This document shows positions 19,560-29,911 of a DNA stretch of 52,146 nt, in pieces. Numbering within the stretch: the first letter of the stretch is position 1; each line of letters opens with the position of its first letter. The stretch is taken from NCBI RefSeq assembly GCF_012843265.1, contig NZ_JABAIT010000025.1:1-52146 (forward strand). The letters run 5' to 3'. The translations under genes were made by a program, and so were the position numbers. The DNA comes from Bacillus sp. DNRA2. GTDB taxonomy: Bacteria > Bacillota > Bacilli > Bacillales > Cytobacillaceae. The notes under the pieces were generated by a model that did not search any database, had not been told where the DNA came from, and was given only the letters and a program-made list of their open reading frames with translations.

Positions 19560-20933
19560 ATGTCTACACGGTATGCAATAATTTTGGCTGCAGGTCAGGG
19601 GACACGAATGAAATCAAAGCTTTATAAAGTGTTGCACCCTGTATGTGGCAAACCAATGGTTCAGCATGTTGTTGATCAAGTTTCAAAGCTTAACATAGAT
19701 GAAGTGGTCACAATTATTGGTCATGGAGCGGAAAAGGTAAAAGCTCAACTTGGTGATAAAAGCCAATATGCATTGCAGGAAAGTCAGTTAGGTACGGCAC
19801 ATGCGGTAATTCAAGCAAAAGAAATTTTGGCAGGAAAACAAGGTGTAACGATCGTCGTTTGTGGTGATACTCCACTTATTCAGGCTGAAACGATGGAGGC
19901 GCTTTTCAAACAACACGAAGAAATGAAGGCAAAGGTGACAGTTTTAACAGCAAAAACTGATAACCCAACAGGATACGGCCGCATTGTTCGTAACGCTAAC
20001 GGTTATGTTGAAAAAATCGTCGAACATAAGGATGCATCTGAACAAGAGCGCAGTATTAAAGAAATCAACACAGGTACATATTGCTTCGATAATCAAGCAC
20101 TGTTTGCCGCACTCGAACAAGTATCAAACGATAATGTCCAAGGTGAATATTATTTGCCTGATGTAATCGAAATCCTGAAAAAACAAGGGGAAATTGTAAC
20201 GGCTTACCAAACGGGCAATTTCGAAGAAACATTAGGGGTAAATGATCGGGTTGCTCTTAGTGAAGCAGAACGAATCATGAAATCTAGAATCAATGAAGTT
20301 CATATGCGTAATGGGGTTACGTTAATTGATCCTTTAACTACTTACATTGGTGCTGATGTCGAAATAGGTCAGGATACCACTATTTATCCTGGTACAGTCC
20401 TTTCAGGAAAAACTATCATTGGTTCTGAGTGTATCATTGGACCTAATAGTGAAATAAAAGATTGCCAAATTGGTGATTTTACAACAATCCGCCAATCCGT
20501 GGCACATGATAGTTCAATCGGTGCACATGTAAATATTGGGCCGTTTGCACACATTCGACCTTCGTCAGATATTCACGATGATGTCAAAATTGGTAATTTT
20601 GTTGAAATAAAAAAAGCTGTATTTGGCCAAGGCAGTAAAGCTTCTCATCTCAGCTACATTGGTGATGCAGAAGTTGGTAAGGATGTAAATATAGGCTGTG
20701 GTTCCATAACCGTCAACTATGATGGAAAAAATAAATTTTTAACGAAAATCGAAGATCATGTCTTTGTTGGCTGTAATTCCAATTTAGTGGCACCGGTCAC
20801 AATTGGTAAAGGCTCCTATGTGGCAGCAGGTTCAACCATTACGAATAACGTTCCTGAGGATGCCCTGTCAATTGCACGCGCACGACAAGTAAATAAAGAA
20901 AATTACGTTCAAAAATTAAATTCAAAGAAATAA
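19560..20933 (+). CDS. glmU: Bifunctional GlcNAc-1-P uridyltransferase / GlcN-1-P acetyltransferase
   Basis: 457 residues. The N-terminal uridyltransferase has [18 protein letters not shown] (8-25) and VVCGDTPL near 99. The C-terminal half is a left-handed beta helix of hexapeptide repeats (about 250-440) with the acetyltransferase site ([19 protein letters not shown]). It makes UDP-GlcNAc for peptidoglycan and teichoic acids. It sits 16 bases before prs, forming the classic gcaD-prs unit. Confidence 0.97.
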   Translation: MSTRYAIILAAGQGTRMKSKLYKVLHPVCGKPMVQHVVDQVSKLNIDEVVTIIGHGAEKVKAQLGDKSQYALQESQLGTAHAVIQAKEILAGKQGVTIVVCGDTPLIQAETMEALFKQHEEMKAKVTVLTAKTDNPTGYGRIVRNANGYVEKIVEHKDASEQERSIKEINTGTYCFDNQALFAALEQVSNDNVQGEYYLPDVIEILKKQGEIVTAYQTGNFEETLGVNDRVALSEAERIMKSRINEVHMRNGVTLIDPLTTYIGADVEIGQDTTIYPGTVLSGKTIIGSECIIGPNSEIKDCQIGDFTTIRQSVAHDSSIGAHVNIGPFAHIRPSSDIHDDVKIGNFVEIKKAVFGQGSKASHLSYIGDAEVGKDVNIGCGSITVNYDGKNKFLTKIEDHVFVGCNSNLVAPVTIGKGSYVAAGSTITNNVPEDALSIARARQVNKENYVQKLNSKK

Positions 20934-20949
20934 GCTGGAGGGGCTTTAC

Positions 20950-21906
20950 ATGTCTAATCAATATTTAGATCCAAATTTAAAGGTATTTAGCTTGAATTCA
21001 AACAAAGAGCTTGCCGAGGAAATTGCAAAAGTTATTGGCGTTGAACTAGGTAAATGCTCAGTTAAACGTTTCAGTGATGGTGAAATTCAAATCAACATTG
21101 AAGAGAGTATTCGTGGTTGTGATGTATTTATTATTCAATCTACAAGTTCACCAGTTAATGAACATTTAATGGAATTACTTATTTTGATTGATGCATTAAA
21201 GCGTGCCTCTGCTAAAACAATTAATCTTGTTATGCCTTATTATGGCTATGCTCGTCAAGATCGTAAAGCTCGTGCTCGTGAGCCGATTACAGCAAAATTG
21301 GTGGCAAACCTACTTGAAACTGCCGGTGCCACTCGTGTCATTACATTAGATTTACACGCACCACAAATTCAAGGTTTCTTCGATATTCCAATCGATCACT
21401 TAATGGGTGTACCAATCCTTGCAGAATACTTTAAAAATAAACATTATGATAAAGATATTGTCATTGTATCGCCTGACCATGGTGGGGTTACTCGTGCCCG
21501 CAAAATGGCTGAACGCCTTAAAGCTCCAATTGCGATTATCGATAAACGTCGACCAAAACCAAATGTGGCTGAAGTTATGAATATTGTCGGTAATATTGAA
21601 GGTAAAGTGGCCATTTTAATTGATGACATTATTGATACTGCTGGTACTATAACACTTGCAGCTAATGCGCTTGCTGAAAACGGTGCTGCAGAAGTGTATG
21701 CTTGCTGTACACATCCTGTATTGTCAGGTCCGGCAATGAGTCGTATTGAAAATTCTAATATTAAAGAGCTAGTTATCACGAACTCTATTGCAATTCCAGA
21801 AGAAAAATTGATCGATAAAATCGTTAATCTTTCTGTTGCTTCATTGCTTGGGGATGCGATTATTCGTGTCCACGAAGAACAATCTGTCAGTGTGTTATTT
21901 GAATAG
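20950..21906 (+). CDS. prs: Ribose-phosphate pyrophosphokinase (PRPP synthetase)
   Basis: 318 residues. Signatures: LPxYGYxRQDRK as [22 protein letters not shown] near 98, [17 protein letters not shown] near 133, and the PRPP loop [11 protein letters not shown] near 222. It makes PRPP for nucleotides, His and Trp, and supplies the effector of PurR encoded nearby. A good site GGAGGGG precedes the ATG. Confidence 0.97.
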   Translation: MSNQYLDPNLKVFSLNSNKELAEEIAKVIGVELGKCSVKRFSDGEIQINIEESIRGCDVFIIQSTSSPVNEHLMELLILIDALKRASAKTINLVMPYYGYARQDRKARAREPITAKLVANLLETAGATRVITLDLHAPQIQGFFDIPIDHLMGVPILAEYFKNKHYDKDIVIVSPDHGGVTRARKMAERLKAPIAIIDKRRPKPNVAEVMNIVGNIEGKVAILIDDIIDTAGTITLAANALAENGAAEVYACCTHPVLSGPAMSRIENSNIKELVITNSIAIPEEKLIDKIVNLSVASLLGDAIIRVHEEQSVSVLFE

Positions 21907-21922
21907 TCATTAAAGAAAAGAT

Positions 21923-21948
21923 GTTTATTCCTTCCTCATTTAGGGCAC
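21923..21948 (+). promoter_or_regulatory. Degenerate sigma-B-like promoter before ctc
   Basis: GTTTAT (21923-21928), 14 bases, then GGGCAC (21943-21948) resembles the sigma-B consensus GTTTAA-N14-GGGTAT at 9 of 12 positions. ctc is the textbook sigma-B gene in B. subtilis. Two mismatches in the -10 make function doubtful. Confidence 0.25.
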
Positions 21949-21992
21949 TTTTATAGAGAACCCACCGAAATTAACTGAGGAAGGTGAACGTG

Positions 21993-22625
21993 ATGAGTAT
22001 TGTTTTAGAAGCAAAAGAGCGTAGTGGATCACAACGTTCCATCTTAAAAAACTTACGGGACAGTGGTGATATTCCCGCAATTATTTATGGTGGAAACACA
22101 GGGAATCAAACCGTTTCAGTCAATGTCGGCGATTTAATGAAGACTATTCGCGATAATGGTCGAAATGGAGTCATATCTCTGCAAGTTGAAGGAAAAAGCT
22201 GCGACGTGGTTTTGTCTGATTACCAGAAGGACCCAATCAGGCAAGATATCATTCATGCTGATTTTCTAACAGTAGATATGTCTACTGTCCTGCAAGTGGA
22301 CGTTCGGATTCAATTAGATGGTGAGGCAGCAGGAGTGAAGGATGGCGGCGTATTACAGCAAACACTTCACGAGGTATCTATCACGGCAACACCAGATCAA
22401 ATTCCACAAACAATCCATATTAATATATCGGATTTACAGGTAGGAGAACATTTGACTGTTGCGGATATTTATACAGCTAACCAGTTTACGATTAATCATG
22501 ATCCGGAGGAAGTTTTAGTAACAATTCTTCCGCCGAAGCAGGAAAAGGAAATTAGTACAGGTGAGCAGCAAGAAGGCGGCCTTCCTGATAATCTTGAAGG
22601 TAGAGAAACGAGTCCAAATCAATAA
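21993..22625 (+). CDS. ctc: General stress ribosomal protein bL25 (Ctc)
   Basis: 210 residues. The N-terminal L25 domain (to about 95; RILK/IPAIIYGG region) binds 5S rRNA. The C-terminal TL5/CTC beta domain (about 100-190) is followed by an acidic Gln/Glu-rich tail. In B. subtilis Ctc joins the ribosome under stress. ATG 21993 follows GGAAGGTGA; GTG 21984 is an alternative. Confidence 0.95.
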   Translation: MSIVLEAKERSGSQRSILKNLRDSGDIPAIIYGGNTGNQTVSVNVGDLMKTIRDNGRNGVISLQVEGKSCDVVLSDYQKDPIRQDIIHADFLTVDMSTVLQVDVRIQLDGEAAGVKDGGVLQQTLHEVSITATPDQIPQTIHINISDLQVGEHLTVADIYTANQFTINHDPEEVLVTILPPKQEKEISTGEQQEGGLPDNLEGRETSPNQ

Positions 22626-22632
22626 TATTTTT

Positions 22633-22664
22633 AGACGTAACCTAGTTCCAGGTTACGTCTTTTA
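22633..22664 (+). terminator. Terminator of ctc
   Basis: A perfect 11-bp stem AGACGTAACCT / AGGTTACGTCT with a 6-base loop and following Ts. Confidence 0.9.
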
Positions 22665-22703
22665 TAGTATCATGGAAATAGTCAAATATGAGGGGGTGGA
22701 ACC

Positions 22704-23264
22704 ATGAAGCTAATCGTCGGTCTTGGCAACCCAGGAAAACAGTATGAACATACCCGACATAATATTGGTTTTAAAGTGATTGATAAGCTTGCTCATGATC
22801 TTGATATCCAATTAGATCAGGCTAAACATAAAGGTCTTTATGGAATGGGAAATATTAGTGGGGAAAAAGTGTTTTTATTAAAGCCGCTAACATATATGAA
22901 CTTGTCTGGAGAGTCGATTCGTGCTGTGATGGACTATTATCAGATTGAACCAGATGAACTTGTTGTCATTTATGATGATTTAGATTTACCGGTCGGAAAA
23001 ATTCGACTCCGCCAAAAGGGGAGCCCTGGTGGTCACAATGGGATTAAATCAACAATTGCCCATTTAGGCACAGATAATTTTAACCGGATTCGCGTAGGTA
23101 TTGACCGTCCAAAAAACGGGATGAAGGTAACTGACTATGTATTAGGTCGATTTTCAAAAGAAGAAGAGGAATTAATGATCGAAGTCATTAATAAAAGCGC
23201 AGCAGCAGCTAAGGAATGGCTAAATCAACCTTTTTTACAAGTAATGAATCAATTCAATGCTTAA
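22704..23264 (+). CDS. pth: Peptidyl-tRNA hydrolase (SpoVC)
   Basis: 186 residues. [21 protein letters not shown] carries the catalytic histidine at about 20; [10 protein letters not shown] and [27 protein letters not shown] hold the substrate-binding Asn and Asp. It releases tRNA from aborted peptidyl-tRNA. It lies between the ribosomal gene ctc and fin, as in B. subtilis. Confidence 0.97.
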   Translation: MKLIVGLGNPGKQYEHTRHNIGFKVIDKLAHDLDIQLDQAKHKGLYGMGNISGEKVFLLKPLTYMNLSGESIRAVMDYYQIEPDELVVIYDDLDLPVGKIRLRQKGSPGGHNGIKSTIAHLGTDNFNRIRVGIDRPKNGMKVTDYVLGRFSKEEEELMIEVINKSAAAAKEWLNQPFLQVMNQFNA

Positions 23265-23369
23265 AAATTACATGTTTGCAAGTAAAATAACATACAATAG
23301 ACTTACGAATAAGATTCCTCCAAATCGTAAATAATATCATTATCTACGGAGTTTTGAGGAGGAAGTCAC

Positions 23370-23600
23370 TTGGCTATTCATTATCATTGCAGACATTGTG
23401 GGACAAAGATCGGTACCATTGATCAAATGTCAATACATAGCGAACAGCTGGGGTTGAACAAGTTATCAGCTGAGGAACGACAGGAAATGGTTTCATATGA
23501 TCAACAAGGTGATATCCATATAGCTGCGATTTGTGAGGATTGTCAGGAACATTTGACAAGAAATCCTGAATATCATCAATATGATTTCTTAATACATTAA
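23370..23600 (+). CDS. fin: Anti-sigma-F factor Fin (YabK)
   Basis: 76 residues with two CxxC pairs (CRHC at 7-10 and CEDC near 55-58), like Gin, and the conserved ending NPEYHQYDFLIH. Fin shuts off sigma-F late in forespore development, helping the switch to sigma-G. With Gin at 545 the window encodes both small zinc anti-sigma factors of the forespore switch. The start is TTG 23370 after AGGAGGAAG. Confidence 0.95.
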   Translation: MAIHYHCRHCGTKIGTIDQMSIHSEQLGLNKLSAEERQEMVSYDQQGDIHIAAICEDCQEHLTRNPEYHQYDFLIH

Positions 23601-23602
23601 CT

Positions 23603-23630
23603 GCTTTGGAAGGCAATCCAAAGCGTTTTT
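23603..23630 (+). terminator. Terminator of fin
   Basis: GCTTTGGA / TCCAAAGC with a 6-base loop, then G and five Ts. Confidence 0.88.
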
Positions 23631-23648
23631 CTGTTATATATATGGAAA

Positions 23649-23793
23649 GCAAGCCGCTTACGCTTTTGCATCGGCTAGCTCCAGCGGCTAGCCCCTCGAG
23701 GTCACAAGCCAATCCGTCCAGAAGGTCAAAGAACGACCTTCAGGCCGGCTCGTCTTGTGCTTGTCGGGGCTAAGCAAGCCGCTTACGCTTTTG
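23649..23793 (+). repeat. 125-bp dispersed repeat, copy 3, in the mfd leader
   Basis: The same motif order as the copies near 10051 and 34250. Here the unit is framed by two identical 20-bp direct repeats that start at 23649 and 23774, exactly 125 bases apart (GCAAGCCGCTTACGCTTTTG). GGCTAGCCCC near the left pairs with GGGGCTAAGC near the right; AAGGTC AAAGAAC GACCTT is the inner hairpin. It ends 5 bases before the mfd ribosome binding site. Confidence 0.88.
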
Positions 23794-23812
23794 GATGAGA
23801 GGAGGGTTTCGG

Positions 23813-26800
23813 ATGGAAGGGCTTAAAAGTGTCATTACAAGACTAGACGATCTTCAATCAATCATTGCTGGTTTCAATGGAGGACTTAAGGAACAATTAA
23901 TTGCTGGCCTATCAGGGTCGGCACGGACAATTTTCCTTGCTTCCGTCTATGAGAAAACAAAAAAACCACAATTAATCGTAACTCATAATCTTTTACAGGC
24001 CCAAAAGATATACGATGATATGATCAATCTTATTGGGGAGAAGGACGTTTATTTATATCCAGCAAATGAATTAATTGCTACAGAAATTAGTATTGCTAGC
24101 CCTGAACTTAAGGCACAGCGTATTGAAACGCTGAATCATTTGATTAGTGGGGAAAGTGGGATCATCATCATCCCAGTTGCTGGTCTTAGAAAAATTGTTC
24201 CCCCTAAGGCTATATGGACACAATGTCAGGTGTCCCTTAAAATTGGCGATGATATTAATCTCGACGAATTATTAAACAAATTAGTGAGAATGGGTTATAT
24301 TCGTGCCGAGATGGTTTCAGCTCCGGGGGAATTTAGTGTTCGCGGAGGAATCATTGACATTTATCCGCTAACCGAAATAGATCCGCTCAGAATTGAGCTG
24401 TTTGATACGGAGATTGATTCAATACGGACTTTCTCGTTGGATGACCAACGCTCAAAGCTGAAGCTTAAGGAAATTACCATCACTCCAGCAGCAGAATTTA
24501 TTTTTGAACCTGAACATTTTGATAAGTTGATTAGCCATATCGAGACGGGTCTTGCGAAAACATTAAAATCAGTGAAGCAGGAAGCTGTTAAAACATTACT
24601 GACTCAAAATATTGGCTATGAACTTGAGCAACTGCAAATGGGGCAAAAGCCTGAACAAGTTTTTAAATATTTATCCTATGCCTATGAAAAGGACAATAGT
24701 TTACTAGATTATTTACCGAATGATGGACTCATTTTTGTTGATGAAATTAGCAGAGTTCAAGAAATGAATGATTCCTTGGAAAAAGAAGAAGCAGAATGGT
24801 ATACAGGCTTATTAGGCGAAGGAAAAATTCCCCATGACGTGAAGATTTCGCACCAGCTCATTCCATTGCTTCATAAAGCTCCGCAGAAAATTGCTTATTT
24901 ATCATTGTTCCTGCGCCATGTTCCTAATACGAATCCGCAGAACATCATTAACGTATCATGTAAACCAATGCAGAATTTCCACGGACAGATGAACGTGTTA
25001 AAAGCTGAGATCGAACGGTGGGCAAAGGGGAAATACACTGTCCTTTTTATTGGCCCGAACCAAGAGCGGGTTGAAAAACTGCAGCGTGTCCTAGAAGACT
25101 ATGGAATTGAAACAGCTGTTAATCGAAAAGGTCAGGATTTACTTATTGGGAAAATCCAGATTGCTGAAGGCAATTTACTTTCCGGGTTCGAGCTGCCGAT
25201 TCAAAAGCTTGCAGTGATTACGGAAGAGGAATTATTTAATAAACGAACTGCCAAGAAATCTACTAGGCGACAAAAGCTTTCTAACGCCGAGCGAATCAAG
25301 AGTTATTCTGAGCTTCGTGTCGGTGATTATGTTGTTCATGTCAATCACGGTATTGGTAAATACCTTGGCATTGAAACACTAGTCATAAACGGTGTCCATA
25401 AGGATTATCTTCATATTCGCTACCAAGGTAGTGATAAGTTATATGTCCCAGTTGAGCAAATCGATTTAGTACAGAAATATGTGGGATCTGAAGGGAAAGA
25501 GCCCAAAGTCTATAAATTAGGCGGGACGGATTGGAAGCGAGTAAAGAAAAAGGTAGAATCCTCCGTCCAAAATATCGCTGATGATTTAATCAAGCTTTAC
25601 GCTGAACGAGAAGCTGCAAAAGGTCACGCTTTCTCACCAGATGGAGATATGCAGCGTGAATTTGAAATAGCTTTTCCTTATCAAGAGACAGAAGATCAAA
25701 TTCGTTCAATTAATGAAATTAAAAAAGATATGGAACGGGAACGTCCAATGGATCGCCTATTATGTGGTGATGTTGGTTACGGTAAAACTGAAGTTGCGAT
25801 TCGTGCTGCGTTTAAAGCAATTGCAGATGGAAAGCAAGTGGCATTTTTAGTCCCGACAACCATCCTAGCACAGCAGCACTATGAAACTTTACGTGAAAGA
25901 TTTGGTGATAATCCGATTAATATCGGTTTGTTAAGCCGTTTCCGCACAAGGAAGGAACAGCAGGAAACGATGAAGGGACTAAAGGCTGGTACAGTCGATA
26001 TTGTTGTAGGTACCCACCGTTTACTATCTAAGGATATAACTTATCGAGATTTAGGGCTGTTAATCATTGATGAAGAGCAGCGTTTTGGGGTGACACATAA
26101 GGAAAAAATTAAACAGCTAAAGACTAATGTCGATGTGTTAACCTTAACTGCAACACCAATTCCAAGAACACTTCATATGTCCATGCTCGGTGTTCGCGAC
26201 TTGTCGGTAATCGAAACACCACCGGAAAACCGCTTTCCAGTGCAAACCTATGTAATGGAATATAACGGCGGACTAGCTAGAGAAGCAATTGAAAGGGAAC
26301 TAGCACGGGATGGACAGGTTTATTTCTTATATAATCGGGTTGAGGATATTGAGAGAAAAGCCGAAGAGATCTCAATGTTAGTTCCAGATGCTCGTGTTAC
26401 TTATGCCCATGGGCAAATGTCTGAAAATGAGCTTGAATCAGTCATGCTTGGCTTTTTGGAAGGCGAATTTGACGTATTAGTAAGTACCACCATTATTGAA
26501 ACAGGCGTGGATATTCCAAATGTAAATACTTTAATTGTCTTTGATGCTGATCGTATGGGACTGTCCCAGCTTTATCAGCTCCGTGGTCGTGTCGGTCGTT
26601 CAAACCGTGTGGCATATGCTTATTTTACTTATCGTAAGGATAAGGTGTTAACTGAGGTAGCTGAAAAGAGATTACAGGCGATTAAGGAATTTACTGAACT
26701 CGGTTCAGGTTTTAAAATCGCCATGCGTGATTTATCCATCCGTGGTGCGGGTAATTTGCTTGGTGCTGAACAACATGGCTTTATTGACTCAGTTGGTTTT

Positions 26801-27355
26801 GATCTTTATTCACAAATGCTCAAGGAAGCGATTGAGGCAAGAAAAGGCGATATAGATTTGGCTGAAACCTCTGGTTTAGAAATAGATGTCGAAGTCGATG
26901 CTTATATTCCAGACACATACATTGGTGATGGCCACCAAAAAATTGAAATGTACAAACGCTTCCGTTCATTAACAGCCATTGAGGAATTGGAAGAGTTGCA
27001 GGAGGAAATGATTGACCGTTTCGGTGAATATCCTGATGAAGTTGCGTATTTATTCCAAATAGCTGAAATGAAGGTATTTTCTCAAATTGCAAAAGTTGAG
27101 CTTATTAAACAAGTAAAACAAGAAGTGACGATTCTCTTTTCAGAAAAAGGAAGTCAAAATATCGATATGAGACAAGTTGTCCAAATTAGTAATAAATACG
27201 GACGTATGATTGGAATGGGACAGGACGGTACTAAATTTAAACTTGTGCTTCATATAAAAGGAATTGCGCCGCAAAAATGGATGGAAGTTGCCTTGGAGCT
27301 TATTCAAGCGATATATGAAACTAAGTCAGAATCAGAAAAGAATATTGTGTCATAA
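23813..27355 (+). CDS. mfd: Transcription-repair coupling factor
   Basis: 1180 residues. Domains in order: UvrB-like N-terminus (about 20-350), the RNA polymerase interaction domain (about 490-570, [19 protein letters not shown]), the RecG-like translocase with Walker [10 protein letters not shown] (about 651-659), DEEQ (about 752), TATPIPRTL and QLRGRVGRS, then the TRCF C-terminal domain (about 1020-1170). It removes stalled RNA polymerase and recruits UvrA. ATG 23813 follows AGGAGGG; the in-frame ATG at 23795 precedes that site. Confidence 0.97.
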   Translation: MEGLKSVITRLDDLQSIIAGFNGGLKEQLIAGLSGSARTIFLASVYEKTKKPQLIVTHNLLQAQKIYDDMINLIGEKDVYLYPANELIATEISIASPELKAQRIETLNHLISGESGIIIIPVAGLRKIVPPKAIWTQCQVSLKIGDDINLDELLNKLVRMGYIRAEMVSAPGEFSVRGGIIDIYPLTEIDPLRIELFDTEIDSIRTFSLDDQRSKLKLKEITITPAAEFIFEPEHFDKLISHIETGLAKTLKSVKQEAVKTLLTQNIGYELEQLQMGQKPEQVFKYLSYAYEKDNSLLDYLPNDGLIFVDEISRVQEMNDSLEKEEAEWYTGLLGEGKIPHDVKISHQLIPLLHKAPQKIAYLSLFLRHVPNTNPQNIINVSCKPMQNFHGQMNVLKAEIERWAKGKYTVLFIGPNQERVEKLQRVLEDYGIETAVNRKGQDLLIGKIQIAEGNLLSGFELPIQKLAVITEEELFNKRTAKKSTRRQKLSNAERIKSYSELRVGDYVVHVNHGIGKYLGIETLVINGVHKDYLHIRYQGSDKLYVPVEQIDLVQKYVGSEGKEPKVYKLGGTDWKRVKKKVESSVQNIADDLIKLYAEREAAKGHAFSPDGDMQREFEIAFPYQETEDQIRSINEIKKDMERERPMDRLLCGDVGYGKTEVAIRAAFKAIADGKQVAFLVPTTILAQQHYETLRERFGDNPINIGLLSRFRTRKEQQETMKGLKAGTVDIVVGTHRLLSKDITYRDLGLLIIDEEQRFGVTHKEKIKQLKTNVDVLTLTATPIPRTLHMSMLGVRDLSVIETPPENRFPVQTYVMEYNGGLAREAIERELARDGQVYFLYNRVEDIERKAEEISMLVPDARVTYAHGQMSENELESVMLGFLEGEFDVLVSTTIIETGVDIPNVNTLIVFDADRMGLSQLYQLRGRVGRSNRVAYAYFTYRKDKVLTEVAEKRLQAIKEFTELGSGFKIAMRDLSIRGAGNLLGAEQHGFIDSVGFDLYSQMLKEAIEARKGDIDLAETSGLEIDVEVDAYIPDTYIGDGHQKIEMYKRFRSLTAIEELEELQEEMIDRFGEYPDEVAYLFQIAEMKVFSQIAKVELIKQVKQEVTILFSEKGSQNIDMRQVVQISNKYGRMIGMGQDGTKFKLVLHIKGIAPQKWMEVALELIQAIYETKSESEKNIVS

Positions 27356-27460
27356 CGATAACTTAAGGGGTATCACTTGACTTAGAATAGCTTTGATTAT
27401 TATGTAACTATTTTACAATTTTGGGATAATTATCATTTATGAGAAAAAATCATTGATTGT

Positions 27461-27489
27461 GCATAGAACTTTCCAGATGAAAGATAATA
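27461..27489 (+). promoter_or_regulatory. Possible sigma-G promoter of spoVT
   Basis: GCATA (27461-27465) fits the -35 consensus GYATR; GATAATA (27483-27489) fits the -10 consensus CATNNTA with one mismatch; spacing 17. spoVT is a sigma-G gene in B. subtilis. Confidence 0.45.
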
Positions 27490-27576
27490 TATCTAACATG
27501 GTGATGATTTACCAAATGAACCACCATGAATCATTGCCAAACAACAAATCATCAGATGAAAGTGAGGCAACATTAG

Positions 27577-28113
27577 ATGAAAGCAACTGGTATTGTTCGT
27601 CGAATCGATGATTTAGGTCGTGTGGTTATTCCAAAGGAAATTCGTAGAACGCTAAGAATCCGCGAAGGTGACCCGCTCGAGATTTTTGTGGATCGCGATG
27701 GGGAGGTCATTTTAAAGAAATACTCACCAATCAGTGAGTTGAGTGACTTTGCTAAAGAGTATGCAGAGGCATTATATGACAGCCTTGGCAACCCCGTGTT
27801 AATATGCGACAGAGATACATATATTGCTGTTGCAGGTGGTTCGAAAAAGGATTACTTAAACAAGAATATTAGTGACCTAATCGAAAAAACTATGGAAGAG
27901 CGTAATTCTGTTTTAATGAACCAACAGGAAAATGTTTCACTAGTTGATGGCAACGATGAAACGATTTCAGCGTATACAATTGGTCCAATCATCGCTAATG
28001 GTGACCCAATTGGAGCTGTGATCATTATAGCAAAGGATGGGTCTTTGGGTGAAGTTGAACAAAAAGCAGTAGAAACAGCTTCAAGTTTTTTAGCCCGCCA
28101 AATGGAATCGTAA
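27577..28113 (+). CDS. spoVT: Stage V sporulation protein T
   Basis: 178 residues. The N-terminal AbrB-like domain (MKATGIVRRIDDLGRVVIPKEIRRTLRI) binds DNA; the C-terminal ~120 residues form a GAF-like domain. It modulates sigma-G genes in the forespore. Its first ~50 residues align with AbrB at 7271. It is monocistronic here, with its own terminator. Confidence 0.97.
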   Translation: MKATGIVRRIDDLGRVVIPKEIRRTLRIREGDPLEIFVDRDGEVILKKYSPISELSDFAKEYAEALYDSLGNPVLICDRDTYIAVAGGSKKDYLNKNISDLIEKTMEERNSVLMNQQENVSLVDGNDETISAYTIGPIIANGDPIGAVIIIAKDGSLGEVEQKAVETASSFLARQMES

Positions 28114-28167
28114 ACGTAGACTATTTTTTACATCGGAATTTTGCAATATAGTCATAGTGTTTTTGAT

Positions 28168-28194
28168 AAAAAGGTAGCTTATGCTGCCTTTTTT
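28168..28194 (+). terminator. Terminator of spoVT
   Basis: AAAAAGGTAGC / GCTGCCTTTTT (one G-T pair) with a 4-base loop, then Ts. Confidence 0.85.
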
Positions 28195-28304
28195 CATTGT
28201 TTGCTTAGGCTATTATTGTTTTTATAACTGAACGCAAAGCTCTTATTATGCTATAATACGTTGGGAAAATAAATGGAAATTAATTCTGGAAGGTGGCTGG
28301 GCTT

Positions 28305-29906
28305 GTGAGCCCTATACATGAGCAAAAAACAGTCTTAAAAGGTGTATTTATCTTAACAATTGGGGCTATTTTAACGAAAATTTTAAGTGCAGTTTACCGA
28401 ATTCCGTTTCAAAATATGGTCGGAGATGTCGGATTTTATATTTATCAACAAGTCTATCCTTTCTATGGCTTGGCACTTGTGATGACAACAAATGGTTTCC
28501 CTGTCATTATTTCAAAAATTTATGCTGAAAAAAAAGGAAATGATGCAAAACGATTATTATTGATTTCCTTCTTTTTTTTATTTGGTCTAGGCTTGGTAAG
28601 TTTTATTTCGATGTATTTAGGTGCAGGTTGGTTGGCTGTGACCATGAATGATGCTCATCTAGCGATTTTATTTCGAGTCATCTCGATTATTTTTTTAATT
28701 CTCCCGTTTACTGCCGTGTTGCGTGGTTATTTTCAGGGTGAAGGAGATATGCTCCCAACTGCTGTATCACAGGTAGGCGAGCAACTAATGCGGGTGGCAA
28801 CAATCATAGGTCTATCTGCTTTATTCATCAATGAAGGTTATTCACTTTATATTGTTGGAAGCGGAGCTACGTTAGGTTCCATTACTGGAGGAATCCTTGC
28901 GGTAGTGTTACTTTTGGTTTATTTTAAAAAAAGAAAAAAAACAAGGCATTTATCAATCGTGCGGTTGATTAGAACAATTAGGTTAAATGAAGCAATCGAC
29001 ATAAGTAAAACACTTGCTCTTCAAGGATTTGCAGTGTGTATTTCCGGAATGCTATTAATCTTTATTCAATTAGCAGATTCTATTAATTTATACACATTAC
29101 TTGTTTCGTCAGGAATTGATGCATTAGAGGCGAAGCAGCTGAAGGGGATTTATGATCGCGGCCAACCGCTCATTCAATTAGGAACAGTTCTGGCGACTTC
29201 GATGTCTTTATCATTAGTTCCACTCATTTCCAGCGAAAAAGTGAAACGTGATAAACAAGTGTTATTAGAAAAGATTCAAACAGCATTAAAAATTAGCTTG
29301 ATGGTTGGGGCTGCTGGGGCGATTGGTTTGATAGCCATTATGAGGCCAACCAATATCATGTTATTTGAAAATTCCAACGGGACGAATGTGTTAGCGATTA
29401 TCGCTTTAGTGATTTTTTTCTCATCAGTTATTATTACGATGTCAAGCATTCTTCAAGGATTAGGGGCATCGATATATCCTGCAGTTATTATTTTATTAGG
29501 TTTTGCCCTTAAAGTCGTTGCGAACATTCCATTAGTGCTTAAGTACGGTACGGTTGGGGCAGCGATTTCATCGGTTGTTTCGATGATGTTTATTTTCGTT
29601 TTTTTAAGCTTAAAATTAAAGAAGACTGTACAAGCGCGCTTGTTGCCTAAAGGCTTTCGTCAATCCATCGTCTTGGCAACAATTATCATGGGAAGTAGTT
29701 TGCTAGCCTATGTGCGTTTAACAGACTTTCTTTTTACGGGAAGTCGAGTGTTAGCAACAATTCAGGCAATTACTGGAGTGGTAATTGGCGGTAGTCTCTA
29801 TTTATTCATTGTTTTTCGAAGTGGACTATTTAAAGAGACGGAGCTGTCATTGCTGCCATTTGGAGACAAGTTAACGTTGTTATTGCCGAATAAGAGCGGG
29901 AGATGA
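28305..29906 (+). CDS. yabM: MurJ/SpoVB-like MOP-superfamily flippase (YabM)
   Basis: 533 residues, very hydrophobic, with about 14 predicted membrane helices and charged loops, typical of the polysaccharide transporter (MATE/MVF/MOP) group. FLRGYFQG-like VLRGYFQGEGDMLPTAVSQVGEQ, and GATLGSITGG, are family signatures. It probably moves a lipid-linked sugar across the membrane; whether the substrate is lipid II or another precursor cannot be read from the sequence. GTG 28305 follows AAGGTGG by 8 bases; GTG 28293 is an alternative. It begins a compact operon through divIC. Confidence 0.85.
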   Translation: MSPIHEQKTVLKGVFILTIGAILTKILSAVYRIPFQNMVGDVGFYIYQQVYPFYGLALVMTTNGFPVIISKIYAEKKGNDAKRLLLISFFFLFGLGLVSFISMYLGAGWLAVTMNDAHLAILFRVISIIFLILPFTAVLRGYFQGEGDMLPTAVSQVGEQLMRVATIIGLSALFINEGYSLYIVGSGATLGSITGGILAVVLLLVYFKKRKKTRHLSIVRLIRTIRLNEAIDISKTLALQGFAVCISGMLLIFIQLADSINLYTLLVSSGIDALEAKQLKGIYDRGQPLIQLGTVLATSMSLSLVPLISSEKVKRDKQVLLEKIQTALKISLMVGAAGAIGLIAIMRPTNIMLFENSNGTNVLAIIALVIFFSSVIITMSSILQGLGASIYPAVIILLGFALKVVANIPLVLKYGTVGAAISSVVSMMFIFVFLSLKLKKTVQARLLPKGFRQSIVLATIIMGSSLLAYVRLTDFLFTGSRVLATIQAITGVVIGGSLYLFIVFRSGLFKETELSLLPFGDKLTLLLPNKSGR

Positions 29907-29911
29907 TTTAG

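Noticed and set aside
23374-23712. 112-residue - strand ORF opposite fin
   Set aside because: It overlaps fin, its terminator and the repeat, with no binding site; fin is clearly the real gene.
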